Assembly: GCA_002493595.1 (NCBI GenBank) | Contig: DKZG01000027.1 | Coordinates: 112,932 to 135,590 of the forward strand | Reading direction: 5' to 3' | DNA from: Ruminococcaceae bacterium UBA7080 | GTDB lineage: Bacteria; Bacillota; Clostridia; Oscillospirales; Acutalibacteraceae | DNA length: 22,659 nt | In this document: piece by piece, positions 15,175-22,659 of the stretch | Numbering within the stretch: the stretch's first letter is position 1 | How the letters are laid out: the number at the start of each line of letters is the position of its first letter | Made by a program: the position numbers and the translations under genes | The notes under the pieces: generated by a model | The model's input: the letters and a program-made list of their open reading frames with translations, nothing else | Databases searched by the model: none | Told to the model about the DNA's origin: nothing

Positions 15175-16614
15175 TCAATCCAATGTGCTGAGTATCTCAG
15201 CCACTACTTCTCTTTCATCAAAATGAATTGTACCTGTAGGTAAAATCTGGTATGTTTCATGACCTTTTCCGGCAAGAAGAATAATATCATTCTTCTGTGC
15301 ATTCTTTATTGCATAGGCAATAGCCTCTTTTCGTTGTTCAACAACTACATACGGAGTCGTGATATCCTTCATTCCTAAAAGAATATCGTTTATAATATCG
15401 GTTGGATTTTCCGAACGGGGATTATCCGATGTTACAATGCAAAAATCCGAAAGCTCGGCTACTATTTTACCCATCTTCGGACGCTTGGTTTTATCTCTGT
15501 CTCCGCCGCAGCCGAATACAGTTACTACTCTTCCTTTTGCAATTTCCTGAAGCGAGGTAATTATATTTTCAAGCCCTGCCGGCGAATGCGCATAATCAAT
15601 AATAATTGTAAAATCTCTTTGACCGTTTGGAACAACCTCAATTCTGCCTTTTACTCCATTTGATTTGCTGATTGCGTCAAGAACATCAGAATACGAAATT
15701 CCAAGTGACAACGCGCAGCTTGCTGCACAAAGTGAATTATACACTGAAAATCTGCCCGGTATTGGGCAAGTGCATCTGCCGATTGTGTCACCTACGAGCT
15801 CATATTCAACACCATTTGCCTTAAATGCTACATTTTTTGCAACATAGCTTGCGTTATTCGTATTAACAGCATATGTTACAACTTTATCAAAATGCAGATC
15901 CTCCACAATTTTCATACCATACTCATCATCAGCATTTGTGACTGCAATATCTGCATTCTCAAAAAGTATGCGCTTAGAGCTGAAATAATTCTCCCACGTT
16001 TTATGATAATCCAAATGATCCTGTGAGAGATTCGTAAACGCAGCAACTGCAAAATGCAGTCCATTTACTCTTCCCTGTGCAAGTGCCTGAGAGGATACCT
16101 CCATAACACAGTATTCACATCCTGCATCCACCATCATAGAAAAGAGCTTCTGCAATTCATACGGATCCGGAGTAGTAAACTTTGCCGGATAGCTTTTGTC
16201 TCCTATCAAATTTTGTACAGTTCCGATGAGACCGACTTTTTTGCCCACATTTTCAAGAATTTGTTTAATAAGGTATGTGGTGGTTGTTTTTCCGTTCGTT
16301 CCCGTAAGTCCGATAAGCTTAAGCTTGCTTGCAGGATTCTTGAAAAAATTTGCACATATAAAAGAAAATGCAGCTCGTGAGTTTTCAACAATAACCTGCC
16401 TGTCAAGCCCCATATCACGTTCAACAATAACACAGGGGGCACCAATATCAAGCATCTCCTGAGCCAAACTGTGACCGTCAAACGCCCTGCCCTTTACGCA
16501 AACAAAAAGGGAGCCCGCCTTGACAAGCCTTGAATCCTGGGTAACATCAAGAACTTCAACATCCTCATAAGTATTCTTGACATCAATACCTTTTAAAATT
16601 TCTGATAATTTCAT
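15175..16614 (-). CDS. murE: UDP-MurNAc-L-alanyl-D-glutamate--meso-2,6-diaminopimelate ligase MurE
   Basis: MurE adds the third stem-peptide residue. In this 479-aa protein the DNPR motif at 397-400 (TSDNPRSENP) is the recognised signature for meso-diaminopimelate; lysine-adding enzymes have other residues there. The P-loop GLTGTNGKTT is at 102-111, TTPDPYELQ at 147-155, MEVSSQAL at 171-178 and LSQDHLDYH at 196-204. Lys214 (YFSSK) is the residue normally carbamylated to hold magnesium. AGKGHETYQ at 448-456 closes the active site. The start at 16614 has AAAGGGGA about 9 nt upstream and lies 13 nt after the PBP gene. This predicts an A1-gamma type (DAP) cell wall. Confidence 0.97.
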   Translation of the reverse strand: MKLSEILKGIDVKNTYEDVEVLDVTQDSRLVKAGSLFVCVKGRAFDGHSLAQEMLDIGAPCVIVERDMGLDRQVIVENSRAAFSFICANFFKNPASKLKLIGLTGTNGKTTTTYLIKQILENVGKKVGLIGTVQNLIGDKSYPAKFTTPDPYELQKLFSMMVDAGCEYCVMEVSSQALAQGRVNGLHFAVAAFTNLSQDHLDYHKTWENYFSSKRILFENADIAVTNADDEYGMKIVEDLHFDKVVTYAVNTNNASYVAKNVAFKANGVEYELVGDTIGRCTCPIPGRFSVYNSLCAASCALSLGISYSDVLDAISKSNGVKGRIEVVPNGQRDFTIIIDYAHSPAGLENIITSLQEIAKGRVVTVFGCGGDRDKTKRPKMGKIVAELSDFCIVTSDNPRSENPTDIINDILLGMKDITTPYVVVEQRKEAIAYAIKNAQKNDIILLAGKGHETYQILPTGTIHFDEREVVAEILSTLD

Positions 16615-16627
16615 TATCTAATCCCCT

Positions 16628-18904
16628 TTAATCAAGTACACTTTCCGTGCTCTTGAACGTTACTGTAATTACTGTTCCCTGTTCAACCGACGTATCCTTT
16701 TCCTCACTCTGGCGCGATGCTACTATTGAACCTGAACTGATATTATTGCCGCTAATCTCAATATTAAGATGATTGGTCTTTGCAAGGCTCTTTGCCTCAC
16801 TTACTGTGAGCCCTTTAAAATAAGGAACCTTTGTCATTTTCTTTGGCGTTTCATCTGTATAAACGAAAATCGTACCACCGCTTGGTATTGTTCCTGCGCT
16901 TGTGGGACACTGTCTAACCACCTTGTCGCCCTTGCCGACAACAACACACTTCAGCGAATATTCGCTTATTTCCTTTTTCGCTTCTTCCAGCGATTTGCCG
17001 ACAACATTAGGTGCATATTTCGAGAGATTTTTTATTTCATCCTCATCATATTTAGGTTCAACACCCAAAACACTCATTGCTTCCTCAATAACTTCAGATG
17101 CAATCGGAGCACAAAGTGCACCGCCGCCTAAATCCTGATTAGGCTCATCTACAATTATTATCATCGCAAGCTCGGGATTATCACTCGGAGCAATAGCCGC
17201 AAATGAAACAATATATTTATCTCCCTCACCCTCTTTTGACTCACCGAGTTTTGTCGAAGTACCGGTTTTTCCGCCCACGCTGTAACCCGCTACATAACCG
17301 TTTTTACCCGTTCCGTTATCCACTACACCCTTCATCATCTGACGAACGGTTGCTGCTGTTTCGCTGCTGATAACCTGTCTTACAACCTTGGGCTCAGTCT
17401 TCTTAACGGTTTTACCTTCAGAGTCCAAAACAGATGAAACCAAATAGGGCTGAACAAGCTTTCCGCCATTGGCTATTGCACTTATTCCGGTACAAACCTG
17501 AATCGGAGAAAGAGAGTTTGTTTGACCCATTGATGCTGAGGAAAGCTCTACAAGACTGTATTTTTCTTCAGGATAATATTGAGGTGAAGCCTCGCCGGGC
17601 AAATCTATACCCGTTATCTGTGTAAATCCAAAGGCATCAAAATATTTAAAATAATTATGCACACCCAGCTTTTGACCTACCGTAATAAAAAATGGGTTAC
17701 AGGAATTTTCAAGACCCTGTGCAAAGGTCTGTGTACCGTGTCCGGGATGATAATGGCATTTCATCGGTCTGTCCCAGCCCTTAACTTTAATAGAGCCTGT
17801 GCAGTTATAAGTTGTATTTATGGTAGCCACATTTTCTTCAAGTGCCGCCGAGGCAATAAAGGTCTTAAATACAGAACCCGGCACGTATGTATCGTTAATT
17901 GTAAAATTACGCCACTGATTTTGAACAGCTGCACTTTCTGCCTTTTGCTTGTTTTCCTTACCTTTTATTTTTTTGATTTCTTTTTTTGTTTTGCTGTAGG
18001 TAATTTTATACGGGTCATTGCAGTCATAATCAGGAAGAGATGACATACCGAGCACTGCTCCCGTTTTGCAGTTCATAACAACACCATACGCACCCTTAGC
18101 CTGATATTCTTCAAGGGTTTGCCTTAAACCCTTCTCAAGATAATACTGAATTGTTTGATTTATGGTAAGAACCACGGAATTCCCGTCAGTTGCTTCCACA
18201 GAGGTTTCGTAATCATCCGAAATATCATTTGACACAGCATCCTTTGCCGTAATGACTCTGCCGTTTGTACCTGTGAGCGTTTCGTCGTAAAAAGCTTCAA
18301 TACCGCTCAGACCCTGATCGTCAGCACCTGTAAAACCAATAACCGACGATGCCAAAGAACCATATGGATAATATCGTTTTGAGGTTTGCTCCATTCCGAT
18401 ACAGTTAAGCCTATTCTCGGAAATAAATTCGGAAAGCTTTTCTTTGATATTATTTTCGACTTTTTTTTCAACAACAGTGTAATGATTTTCCTGCTTTGTC
18501 TTTTCAAGAAACTCCTCTTTCTCTTTTTCATCATACTTAAAAAGTTCTGAAAATTTATCTACAATAAGCGTACGTCGTTTTTCACTTTTGGCTTTTTTTT
18601 CTGCGACCTTTTCTGCCGTATCATCCTCTGTAATTTCCAAATCAATAGCTAATGGGTCGATATATATATTCCACACAGTGGCTGACTGGGCAAGCACATT
18701 GCCCTCAGAGTCATATATTGCACCGCGCATTGCCGTAATTTCCGTATCCTTTAACTGCTGCAAATCCGCCTTCTGCGCAAGTTCCTCACCTCTGACAACC
18801 TGAAGATAAAAAACTCTTGCTGCATTTGTGCAAAGAAGAAAGATAATCACAACCGACAAAATCAGCAGTCTTTTGAGCATATTTTTTGATGTATTCTTTT
18901 TCAC
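16628..18904 (-). CDS. ftsI: Class B penicillin-binding protein with two PASTA domains (PBP2B/FtsI-type, SpoVD family)
   Basis: This 758-aa transpeptidase cross-links septal peptidoglycan and partners FtsW. A short cytoplasmic N-terminus is followed by one membrane span at about 12-34 and the PBP dimerisation domain. A charged, probably coiled insertion lies near 92-165. The penicillin-binding domain has SVFK at 344-347 (active Ser344), SCN at 401-403 and KTGTS at 546-550. A Lys-rich insertion at about 303-330 lies just before the active-site Ser. Two PASTA domains end the protein (about 631-684 and 692-752), as in B. subtilis PbpB; SpoVD has only one, so a vegetative division role is favoured. 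The start codon is GTG at 18904 with GAGGGGGAAGG just upstream; an internal ATG at codon 9 lacks a ribosome site. The gene is 111 nt from ftsL, with a hairpin between. Confidence 0.95.
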   Translation of the reverse strand: MKKNTSKNMLKRLLILSVVIIFLLCTNAARVFYLQVVRGEELAQKADLQQLKDTEITAMRGAIYDSEGNVLAQSATVWNIYIDPLAIDLEITEDDTAEKVAEKKAKSEKRRTLIVDKFSELFKYDEKEKEEFLEKTKQENHYTVVEKKVENNIKEKLSEFISENRLNCIGMEQTSKRYYPYGSLASSVIGFTGADDQGLSGIEAFYDETLTGTNGRVITAKDAVSNDISDDYETSVEATDGNSVVLTINQTIQYYLEKGLRQTLEEYQAKGAYGVVMNCKTGAVLGMSSLPDYDCNDPYKITYSKTKKEIKKIKGKENKQKAESAAVQNQWRNFTINDTYVPGSVFKTFIASAALEENVATINTTYNCTGSIKVKGWDRPMKCHYHPGHGTQTFAQGLENSCNPFFITVGQKLGVHNYFKYFDAFGFTQITGIDLPGEASPQYYPEEKYSLVELSSASMGQTNSLSPIQVCTGISAIANGGKLVQPYLVSSVLDSEGKTVKKTEPKVVRQVISSETAATVRQMMKGVVDNGTGKNGYVAGYSVGGKTGTSTKLGESKEGEGDKYIVSFAAIAPSDNPELAMIIIVDEPNQDLGGGALCAPIASEVIEEAMSVLGVEPKYDEDEIKNLSKYAPNVVGKSLEEAKKEISEYSLKCVVVGKGDKVVRQCPTSAGTIPSGGTIFVYTDETPKKMTKVPYFKGLTVSEAKSLAKTNHLNIEISGNNISSGSIVASRQSEEKDTSVEQGTVITVTFKSTESVLD

Positions 18905-18950
18905 TCAGCCTTCCCCCTCGCAATTGTTATCTTATTTAATAAAAACTATA

Positions 18951-18987
18951 TGAGAGTTAGAAAACTTTATAAGAATACTAACTCTCA
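18951..18987 (-). promoter_or_regulatory. Hairpin between ftsL and the PBP gene (possible attenuator)
   Basis: A perfect 10-bp inverted repeat, TGAGAGTTAG (18951-18960) and CTAACTCTCA (18978-18987), has a 17-nt loop. On the minus-strand transcript it is followed after 5 nt by TTTTT (18945-18941). The loop is large and the T run displaced, so it would be at most a weak terminator that lets part of the transcription pass on, or an mRNA-stability element. Confidence 0.4.
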
Positions 18988-19015
18988 ATATTTTACGCAA
19001 AATATATTTATATTA

Positions 19016-19531
19016 TTACTTTTTCGTTTTTTGCTCAATACGTTCGACAGCACTGATATGCTCCTCTTTAAACTGAGAAACATCAATATATCTTATTTGT
19101 TGATTTTGAATTTTGGTCATTCCCAATTTCTCAACAGCATATTTATCAATCATACTCATAGAAACAAGAGAATTAAGCTCACTGTTTATACGCGTATTTT
19201 CACTTTGCGCAACAGCCAGCTGAGATTCAAGATTTGATATTTCATGGTTAAGCTCATTTTTTTTGGCATAAGTGCTGAGCACGCCTAAAAACATTGCAAT
19301 TGTAAGAACAGAAACAATTGCAATGGATACAATCTTACCAAAGCCCAGTCGCTGCTCCTGCAAAAGCTGATTTTTGCTTTTTCTTTTCCCGTTTTCTCTT
19401 ACCTTAAGATTTCTTTTGGTATCCGGAGCATAAGCCGGTGCTGCAGATGACCTGCTAACATCAAAAGAATTTATTAAATATGACGTATCGCCTGAATAAG
19501 AATAGCGCCTGAAGTCGCCTGTATTAGTCAT
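19016..19531 (-). CDS. ftsL: Cell division protein FtsL (septum formation initiator-like)
   Basis: This 171-aa bitopic protein fits FtsL, which pairs with DivIC/FtsB and links FtsQ to the FtsW-PBP synthase. It has a long polar cytoplasmic tail (about 1-65, Tyr/Ser-rich then basic), one membrane span at about 67-87, a leucine-containing coiled coil at about 93-125, and the short conserved end VEKLGMTKIQNQQIRYI. Sequence identity in this family is low, so position between rsmH and the division PBP is important evidence. An in-frame GTG at 19540 overlaps the ribosome site AGAGGTGA; the ATG at 19531, 5 nt past it, is the better start. The gap to rsmH is then 26 nt. Confidence 0.85.
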   Translation of the reverse strand: MTNTGDFRRYSYSGDTSYLINSFDVSRSSAAPAYAPDTKRNLKVRENGKRKSKNQLLQEQRLGFGKIVSIAIVSVLTIAMFLGVLSTYAKKNELNHEISNLESQLAVAQSENTRINSELNSLVSMSMIDKYAVEKLGMTKIQNQQIRYIDVSQFKEEHISAVERIEQKTKK

Positions 19532-19557
19532 CTGACTCACCTCTTTTCAAGAATGAA

Positions 19558-20469
19558 TTAATATTTTTCAAATACGCGAAGCCGAGAGGAACGTGCCCTC
19601 GGATTTTCCTGCAGTTCTGCACTTCCGGGCGCAACAGCCTTAAACACTTTGCCTTTAGGCTGATTGCCGCACACGCAAACCGGAAACTCCTTAGGACAGG
19701 TGCATCCCCTGCACCAATCGTTAAATTTATCTTTAACAATTCTATCCTCAAGCGAGTGAAAGGTAATTACAGCAATTCTGCCATTGGAATTTAAACAGTC
19801 AAAAGCATCGTCAAGTGCCGTTTTGAGCACTTCCAGCTCTGCATTAACCTCAATTCTGATTGCCTGAAAGGTTCGTCTTGCAGGATGTGAATCACGCATA
19901 GCTTTTTGCGGCATAGATGCTTTTATAATTTCCACAAGTTCAAAGGTTGTTGCAATAGGCTTGTCCGCCCGTGCTTTAACAATATTGGCAGCTATGCGCC
20001 GGGAAAATTTTTCCTCACCGTATTTATATAGAATATTTGCAAGTTCGCCTTCACTGTATGTATTCACAACATCAGCAGCACTGAGACCTGTTTTGCTCAT
20101 TCGCATGTCCAGCGGAGCATCCTTGTGAAAAGAAAAACCCCTGTGTGCCGTATCCAGCTGAAACGAGCTTACCCCCAAATCAAGCAGAAGCCCGTCTATT
20201 TTTTCTATCTCAAGTCTTTTTAATATGTTTTTTATATTTGAAAAGTTATCATGAATAATGGTTACGTTATCCCTGCCGCCTATTCTTTCACGCAAAACCG
20301 AAATGGCATCAGGATCACGGTCAACAGCAATAAGCTTTTTTGCTGTTTGGGCAATTTCAGAGGAGTGTCCCCCGCCGCCGGCAGTACCATCCAAAATAAT
20401 TTTATCACGATTTAAATCAAGTGCCTTTATTGACTCATCAAACAGCACACTTTTATGAACAAATTCCAT
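19558..20469 (-). CDS. rsmH: 16S rRNA (cytosine1402-N4)-methyltransferase RsmH (MraW)
   Basis: RsmH methylates N4 of C1402 in the ribosomal P-site using S-adenosylmethionine. The 303-aa protein is full length. It has the SAM-binding motif DGTAGGGGHS at 27-36, the acidic VDRD motif, LLLDLGVSSFQLD, PLDMRM, then HPARRTFQAIRIEVNAEL and FHSLEDRIVK, and NPRARSSRLRV near the end. It begins 6 nt after mraZ with only a weak GGA ribosome site, which suggests translational coupling to mraZ. Its place as second gene is the standard dcw arrangement. Confidence 0.97.
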   Translation of the reverse strand: MEFVHKSVLFDESIKALDLNRDKIILDGTAGGGGHSSEIAQTAKKLIAVDRDPDAISVLRERIGGRDNVTIIHDNFSNIKNILKRLEIEKIDGLLLDLGVSSFQLDTAHRGFSFHKDAPLDMRMSKTGLSAADVVNTYSEGELANILYKYGEEKFSRRIAANIVKARADKPIATTFELVEIIKASMPQKAMRDSHPARRTFQAIRIEVNAELEVLKTALDDAFDCLNSNGRIAVITFHSLEDRIVKDKFNDWCRGCTCPKEFPVCVCGNQPKGKVFKAVAPGSAELQENPRARSSRLRVFEKY

Positions 20470-20475
20470 TGCAAA

Positions 20476-20913
20476 TTAAATTCCGTATTCATCAAGGATA
20501 TCTTCAATTTCAGCATCCTCAACACTTTCAAGTTCTTTCCTGAACAGCTCACAATTCCATATTTCTATTCTTTTATTATTGCCAAACACCTCGGCCTGGG
20601 TCTCGTCAATCAAATCAACCTGTGCACGCAGATTTTCATTAAGCAAAAGGCGTCCTTGTCCGTCAAGGCTCATTTTTTCAGCATTGGCAGAAAAATGAAG
20701 TTCGAGTGCTCTTCTCTTTTTCTGACTCACTTTTTCAAGAATGTTGTTAATCATTTCAACCCAAACTTCCATAGGATAAAGAGCAAGACATTTATTTACA
20801 CCGCGTGATACAATAAATTCCTGTCCTAATGACGCACGCATATTGGCCGGAATAGAGATTCTTCCCTTGGCATCAATTTTATATGTTTTATGACCGACAA
20901 AATACTCTGTCAT
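20476..20913 (-). CDS. mraZ: Transcriptional regulator MraZ
   Basis: This 145-aa protein is the DNA-binding first gene of the dcw cluster. Known MraZ proteins form rings of subunits and bind repeated G-rich boxes upstream of their own gene. Two SpoVT/AbrB-like halves are visible, each with its signature: DAKGRISIPANMR at 14-26 and DGQGRLLLNENLR at 84-96. The ribosome site AAGGAGGAG sits about 7 nt before the ATG. The promoter at 21022-21050 and TATGGGATTT-type repeats between promoter and gene suggest autoregulation of the whole operon. Confidence 0.96.
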   Translation of the reverse strand: MTEYFVGHKTYKIDAKGRISIPANMRASLGQEFIVSRGVNKCLALYPMEVWVEMINNILEKVSQKKRRALELHFSANAEKMSLDGQGRLLLNENLRAQVDLIDETQAEVFGNNKRIEIWNCELFRKELESVEDAEIEDILDEYGI

Positions 20914-20935
20914 ATGCTCTCCTCCTTTCTGAAAA

Positions 20936-21015
20936 TATGGGATTTTAGTTAAAAAACTCCACTAAAGGTGAAATTTTATGGGATTTATATAAAAAATTAT
21001 AGGATTTCATCCCAC
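20936..21015 (-). promoter_or_regulatory. Candidate MraZ operator: repeated TATGGGATTT motifs in the mraZ leader
   Basis: Three plus-strand copies occur at 20936-20945 (TATGGGATTT), 20977-20986 (TATGGGATTT) and 20998-21007 (TATAGGATTT). They are spaced 41 and 21 bp, close to four and two helical turns. An opposing TGGGATG lies at 21014-21008, beside the expected transcription start. TGGG cores are known in MraZ boxes of other bacteria, but the spacing here is wider than the E. coli arrangement. All copies lie between the promoter and the gene, where bound MraZ could block transcription. Confidence 0.5.
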
Positions 21016-21021
21016 AAGAAC

Positions 21022-21050
21022 ATTATAAATAGGTGTGACAGCATTGTCAA
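21022..21050 (-). promoter_or_regulatory. Main dcw operon promoter upstream of mraZ
   Basis: Minus-strand TTGACA (21050-21045), a 17-nt spacer and TATAAT (21027-21022) form a perfect consensus sigma-A promoter. Transcription should start near 21015, giving a leader of about 100 nt before the mraZ ATG at 20913. Confidence 0.92.
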
Positions 21051-21117
21051 GGAAATTTTTTATGCCTATACTTATTGTAACGGAATTGTAATAATTAGTT
21101 AAATTTAAACAGACATA

Positions 21118-21146
21118 TTGTTTAACTCAATAATGTATGCTATAAT
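21118..21146 (+). promoter_or_regulatory. Promoter of the GPH sugar symporter gene
   Basis: TTGTTT (21118-21123), a 17-nt spacer and TATAAT (21141-21146) preceded by TGC give an extended -10 promoter. An inverted repeat AGTTAAA (21097-21103) / TTTAACT (21121-21127) overlaps the -35 and could bind a regulator. It is divergent from the mraZ promoter, with about 68 bp between the -35 boxes. Confidence 0.75.
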
Positions 21147-21161
21147 TATTCCATAATATTA

Positions 21162-21171
21162 GACAATTGTC
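21162..21171. promoter_or_regulatory. Palindrome GACAATTGTC downstream of the symporter transcription start
   Basis: A perfect 10-bp palindrome lies between the predicted start of transcription (about 21153) and the symporter gene. A related GACAGCATTGTC (21037-21048) overlaps the -35 of the mraZ promoter. It is a candidate operator; no regulator gene is in the window. Confidence 0.35.
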
Positions 21172-21191
21172 GGAAAGGTTATTTAAATTAT

Positions 21192-22592
21192 ATGAACGAT
21201 TACAAAACCACCTGGCGCGAAAAAATCGGCTACGGAATAGGTGCAGTAGGCCTCGACCTAAGCTACGGAATGTTTTATTCCTTTTTAAGCTATTATCTCT
21301 CAAGTGTTTTAGGTCTTAAGGAAGCTTTTTTGCTTTTGCTTACGCCCCTCGCAAGAATTTGGGACGGAATTAATGATCCTATGATGGGAACTATTGTTGA
21401 CAACACGAGAACAAAACAGGGTAAATACCGCCCTTGGATTATCATTGGTGCCATCAGCAACGCTGCCGTTTTATTTTTGCTTTTTACCAGCTTCGGAATG
21501 AGCGGAACAAAGCTTTACATATACATCGGCGTTATGTACATTCTTTGGGGCATGACAAATACCATGGCAGACATACCGTATTGGAGTATGGTTCCTTCCT
21601 TCACGTCTGACCCAAATGACAGAAATATGGTTTCAACAGTAGCAAGAACCTTCAGCGGTCTGGGACAAGGTATAATAACAGTAGCAACTCCGATTATTTT
21701 GCCGATGCTTTCAACAGGTATGACAACAGATAAAGGATACAGCGCCAGCGGCTTCTCACGATGGGCAGGCATCTGTGCTTGTCTGCTTGTGCTGTTTTCA
21801 GCCATATGTGTTTTCTCAACAAAAGAAAAGCATGTTGTTTACAACGAAAAAACAAAGTTTTCGCTCAAAAAGATTTTTAAGGTGATTGCACATAATGACC
21901 AACTTGTAGTCTTTATGATTATGGCTATGCTTTCAAATGCAGGATGGTATCTCACTTCAGGCACAGCCGTTTACTATTTTTCCGATGTACTTGGTGAACC
22001 AAAAGCCCAGTCATTGTTCCAGACAATCGGTGCTGTCGGTTCAGTTCTCGGTCTTTTGGTCATTCCTATTCTTTCAAAATGGCTTAATAAAAAAACAATC
22101 TACCAGATTTCACTTATTGCAACCATAATAGGATACATACTCATGTATGTTTTCGGCCCTGTACTAAAAATCACAATTGCTCTTGATATCGCATATATCA
22201 TCTCCTCCACGGGAATTGCTTCGATGTTTGTTGCACAAACCGTATTTCTTGCTGATATAGTGGACTATGGAGAATATAAAACAGGTGAAAGAAACGAATC
22301 GATAACCTTCTCAATGAAAGGTTTTTTGCAGAAAATGGCTTACACGATTCAAACCATTATTCTTTTCGGCGGATTGGGAATTATGAATTATAATGAACAG
22401 ATAACCAGCGCCGCAAAAACAATCAATCAATCAACAAAAGGAGCAATCGGATTTATTTGCTTTGGTGTACCGCCGATTTTAATACTGGCTTCGCTCATTG
22501 TTTTCACAAAAAAATTCAAGCTCCACGGAGAGCTTGCAGACAAAGTGCACGCTTATATTATTGAAAAACGTTCCTCAGAAGAAAATAATTGA
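21192..22592 (+). CDS. GPH-family sugar:cation symporter (MelB-like MFS transporter)
   Basis: This 466-aa, 12-span membrane protein belongs to the glycoside-pentoside-hexuronide:cation symporter family. WDGINDPMMG at 57-66 is the family hallmark, followed by the loop TRTKQGKYRPW at 72-82. Four acidic residues match those of melibiose carrier MelB with a constant offset of three: Asp22 (sugar site), Asp58 and Asp62 (cation site) and Asp127 in MADIPYW. This suggests sodium- or proton-driven uptake of an intact glycoside. The substrate cannot be deduced. The ATG at 21192 is the only plausible start, but the AAAGG at 21174-21178 is about 13 nt away, so initiation may be weak. No glycosidase gene lies next to it in the window; the GH38 enzyme about 15 kb away is a possible but unproven partner. 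Confidence 0.93.
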   Translation: MNDYKTTWREKIGYGIGAVGLDLSYGMFYSFLSYYLSSVLGLKEAFLLLLTPLARIWDGINDPMMGTIVDNTRTKQGKYRPWIIIGAISNAAVLFLLFTSFGMSGTKLYIYIGVMYILWGMTNTMADIPYWSMVPSFTSDPNDRNMVSTVARTFSGLGQGIITVATPIILPMLSTGMTTDKGYSASGFSRWAGICACLLVLFSAICVFSTKEKHVVYNEKTKFSLKKIFKVIAHNDQLVVFMIMAMLSNAGWYLTSGTAVYYFSDVLGEPKAQSLFQTIGAVGSVLGLLVIPILSKWLNKKTIYQISLIATIIGYILMYVFGPVLKITIALDIAYIISSTGIASMFVAQTVFLADIVDYGEYKTGERNESITFSMKGFLQKMAYTIQTIILFGGLGIMNYNEQITSAAKTINQSTKGAIGFICFGVPPILILASLIVFTKKFKLHGELADKVHAYIIEKRSSEENN

Positions 22593-22659
22593 ATACAAAA
22601 CAGTACAAAACAAAAAGGTCATTGGTTAAGCAAATATGCACAAGACCGTAAAAAATAGA
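22593..22659. other. Short 3' flank with no recognised feature
   Basis: The 67 nt after the symporter stop codon are A-rich. I see no gene, convincing terminator stem or ribosome site before the window ends, so the transcript may continue into a gene outside it. Confidence 0.5.

Noticed and set aside
19532..19540. GTG at 19540 as the ftsL start
   Set aside because: It overlaps the AGAGGTGA ribosome site; the ATG at 19531 is better placed.
3124..22592. GH38 enzyme and GPH symporter as one catabolic operon
   Set aside because: They are separated by the whole oppositely oriented dcw cluster; a functional link is possible but not a shared transcript.

Overview
The window looks like a chromosomal segment of a low-GC Gram-positive anaerobe of the Clostridia, most likely an Oscillospiraceae/Ruminococcaceae-type gut bacterium. 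The support is an AT-rich sequence with strong Shine-Dalgarno sites and near-consensus sigma-A promoters. The complete division and cell-wall (dcw) cluster is in Firmicutes order, MurE carries the meso-diaminopimelate signature, and the division PBP carries PASTA domains. Species cannot be named from the sequence.

Left edge (1-155): the first 18 nt of an initiator tRNA-Met gene on the minus strand run off the window, driven by a TTGACA/TATAAT promoter. Plus-strand block (156-6402): a split ThrE-type exporter (YjjP-like and YjjB-like genes overlapping by 4 nt); a YaiI/YqxD (DUF188) protein that appears to be transcribed as a leaderless mRNA; a type-2 glycerate kinase overlapping it by 23 nt; then a two-gene unit with its own promoter, holding a 72-aa protein of unknown function and a 1092-aa GH38 alpha-mannosidase. 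A long perfect hairpin terminator closes this block.

Convergent gap (6403-6749): two terminators facing each other, and between them an array of seven 9-nt direct repeats, two of them one mismatch from a DnaA box, plus a large imperfect inverted repeat. No gene is seen here.

Minus-strand dcw cluster (20913 down to 6750), in transcription order: mraZ, rsmH, ftsL, a PASTA-containing division PBP, murE, murF, mraY, ftsW, murG, murA, ftsQ (divIB), ftsZ. A perfect consensus promoter (TTGACA-17-TATAAT) lies about 100 nt upstream of mraZ, with repeated TATGGGATTT-like motifs between promoter and gene that are candidate MraZ operators. Together the genes make lipid II (murE, murF, mraY, murG, with murA at the committed step), polymerise and cross-link septal peptidoglycan (ftsW plus PBP), and build the divisome (ftsL, ftsQ, ftsZ). 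murD, which usually sits between mraY and ftsW, is absent, as are murB, murC and ftsA. murA has a leader that can fold its ribosome-binding site into a hairpin, and ftsZ has an extra promoter of its own.

Right edge (21192-22659): a GPH-family (MelB-like) sodium/sugar symporter transcribed divergently from mraZ, with its own extended -10 promoter. It could supply glycosides to the cytoplasmic GH38 enzyme on the other side of the cluster, but the two are about 15 kb apart and this link is only inference. I see no insertion sequence, prophage, CRISPR array or obviously new defence system; the less usual material is mainly in the intergenic and leader regions.
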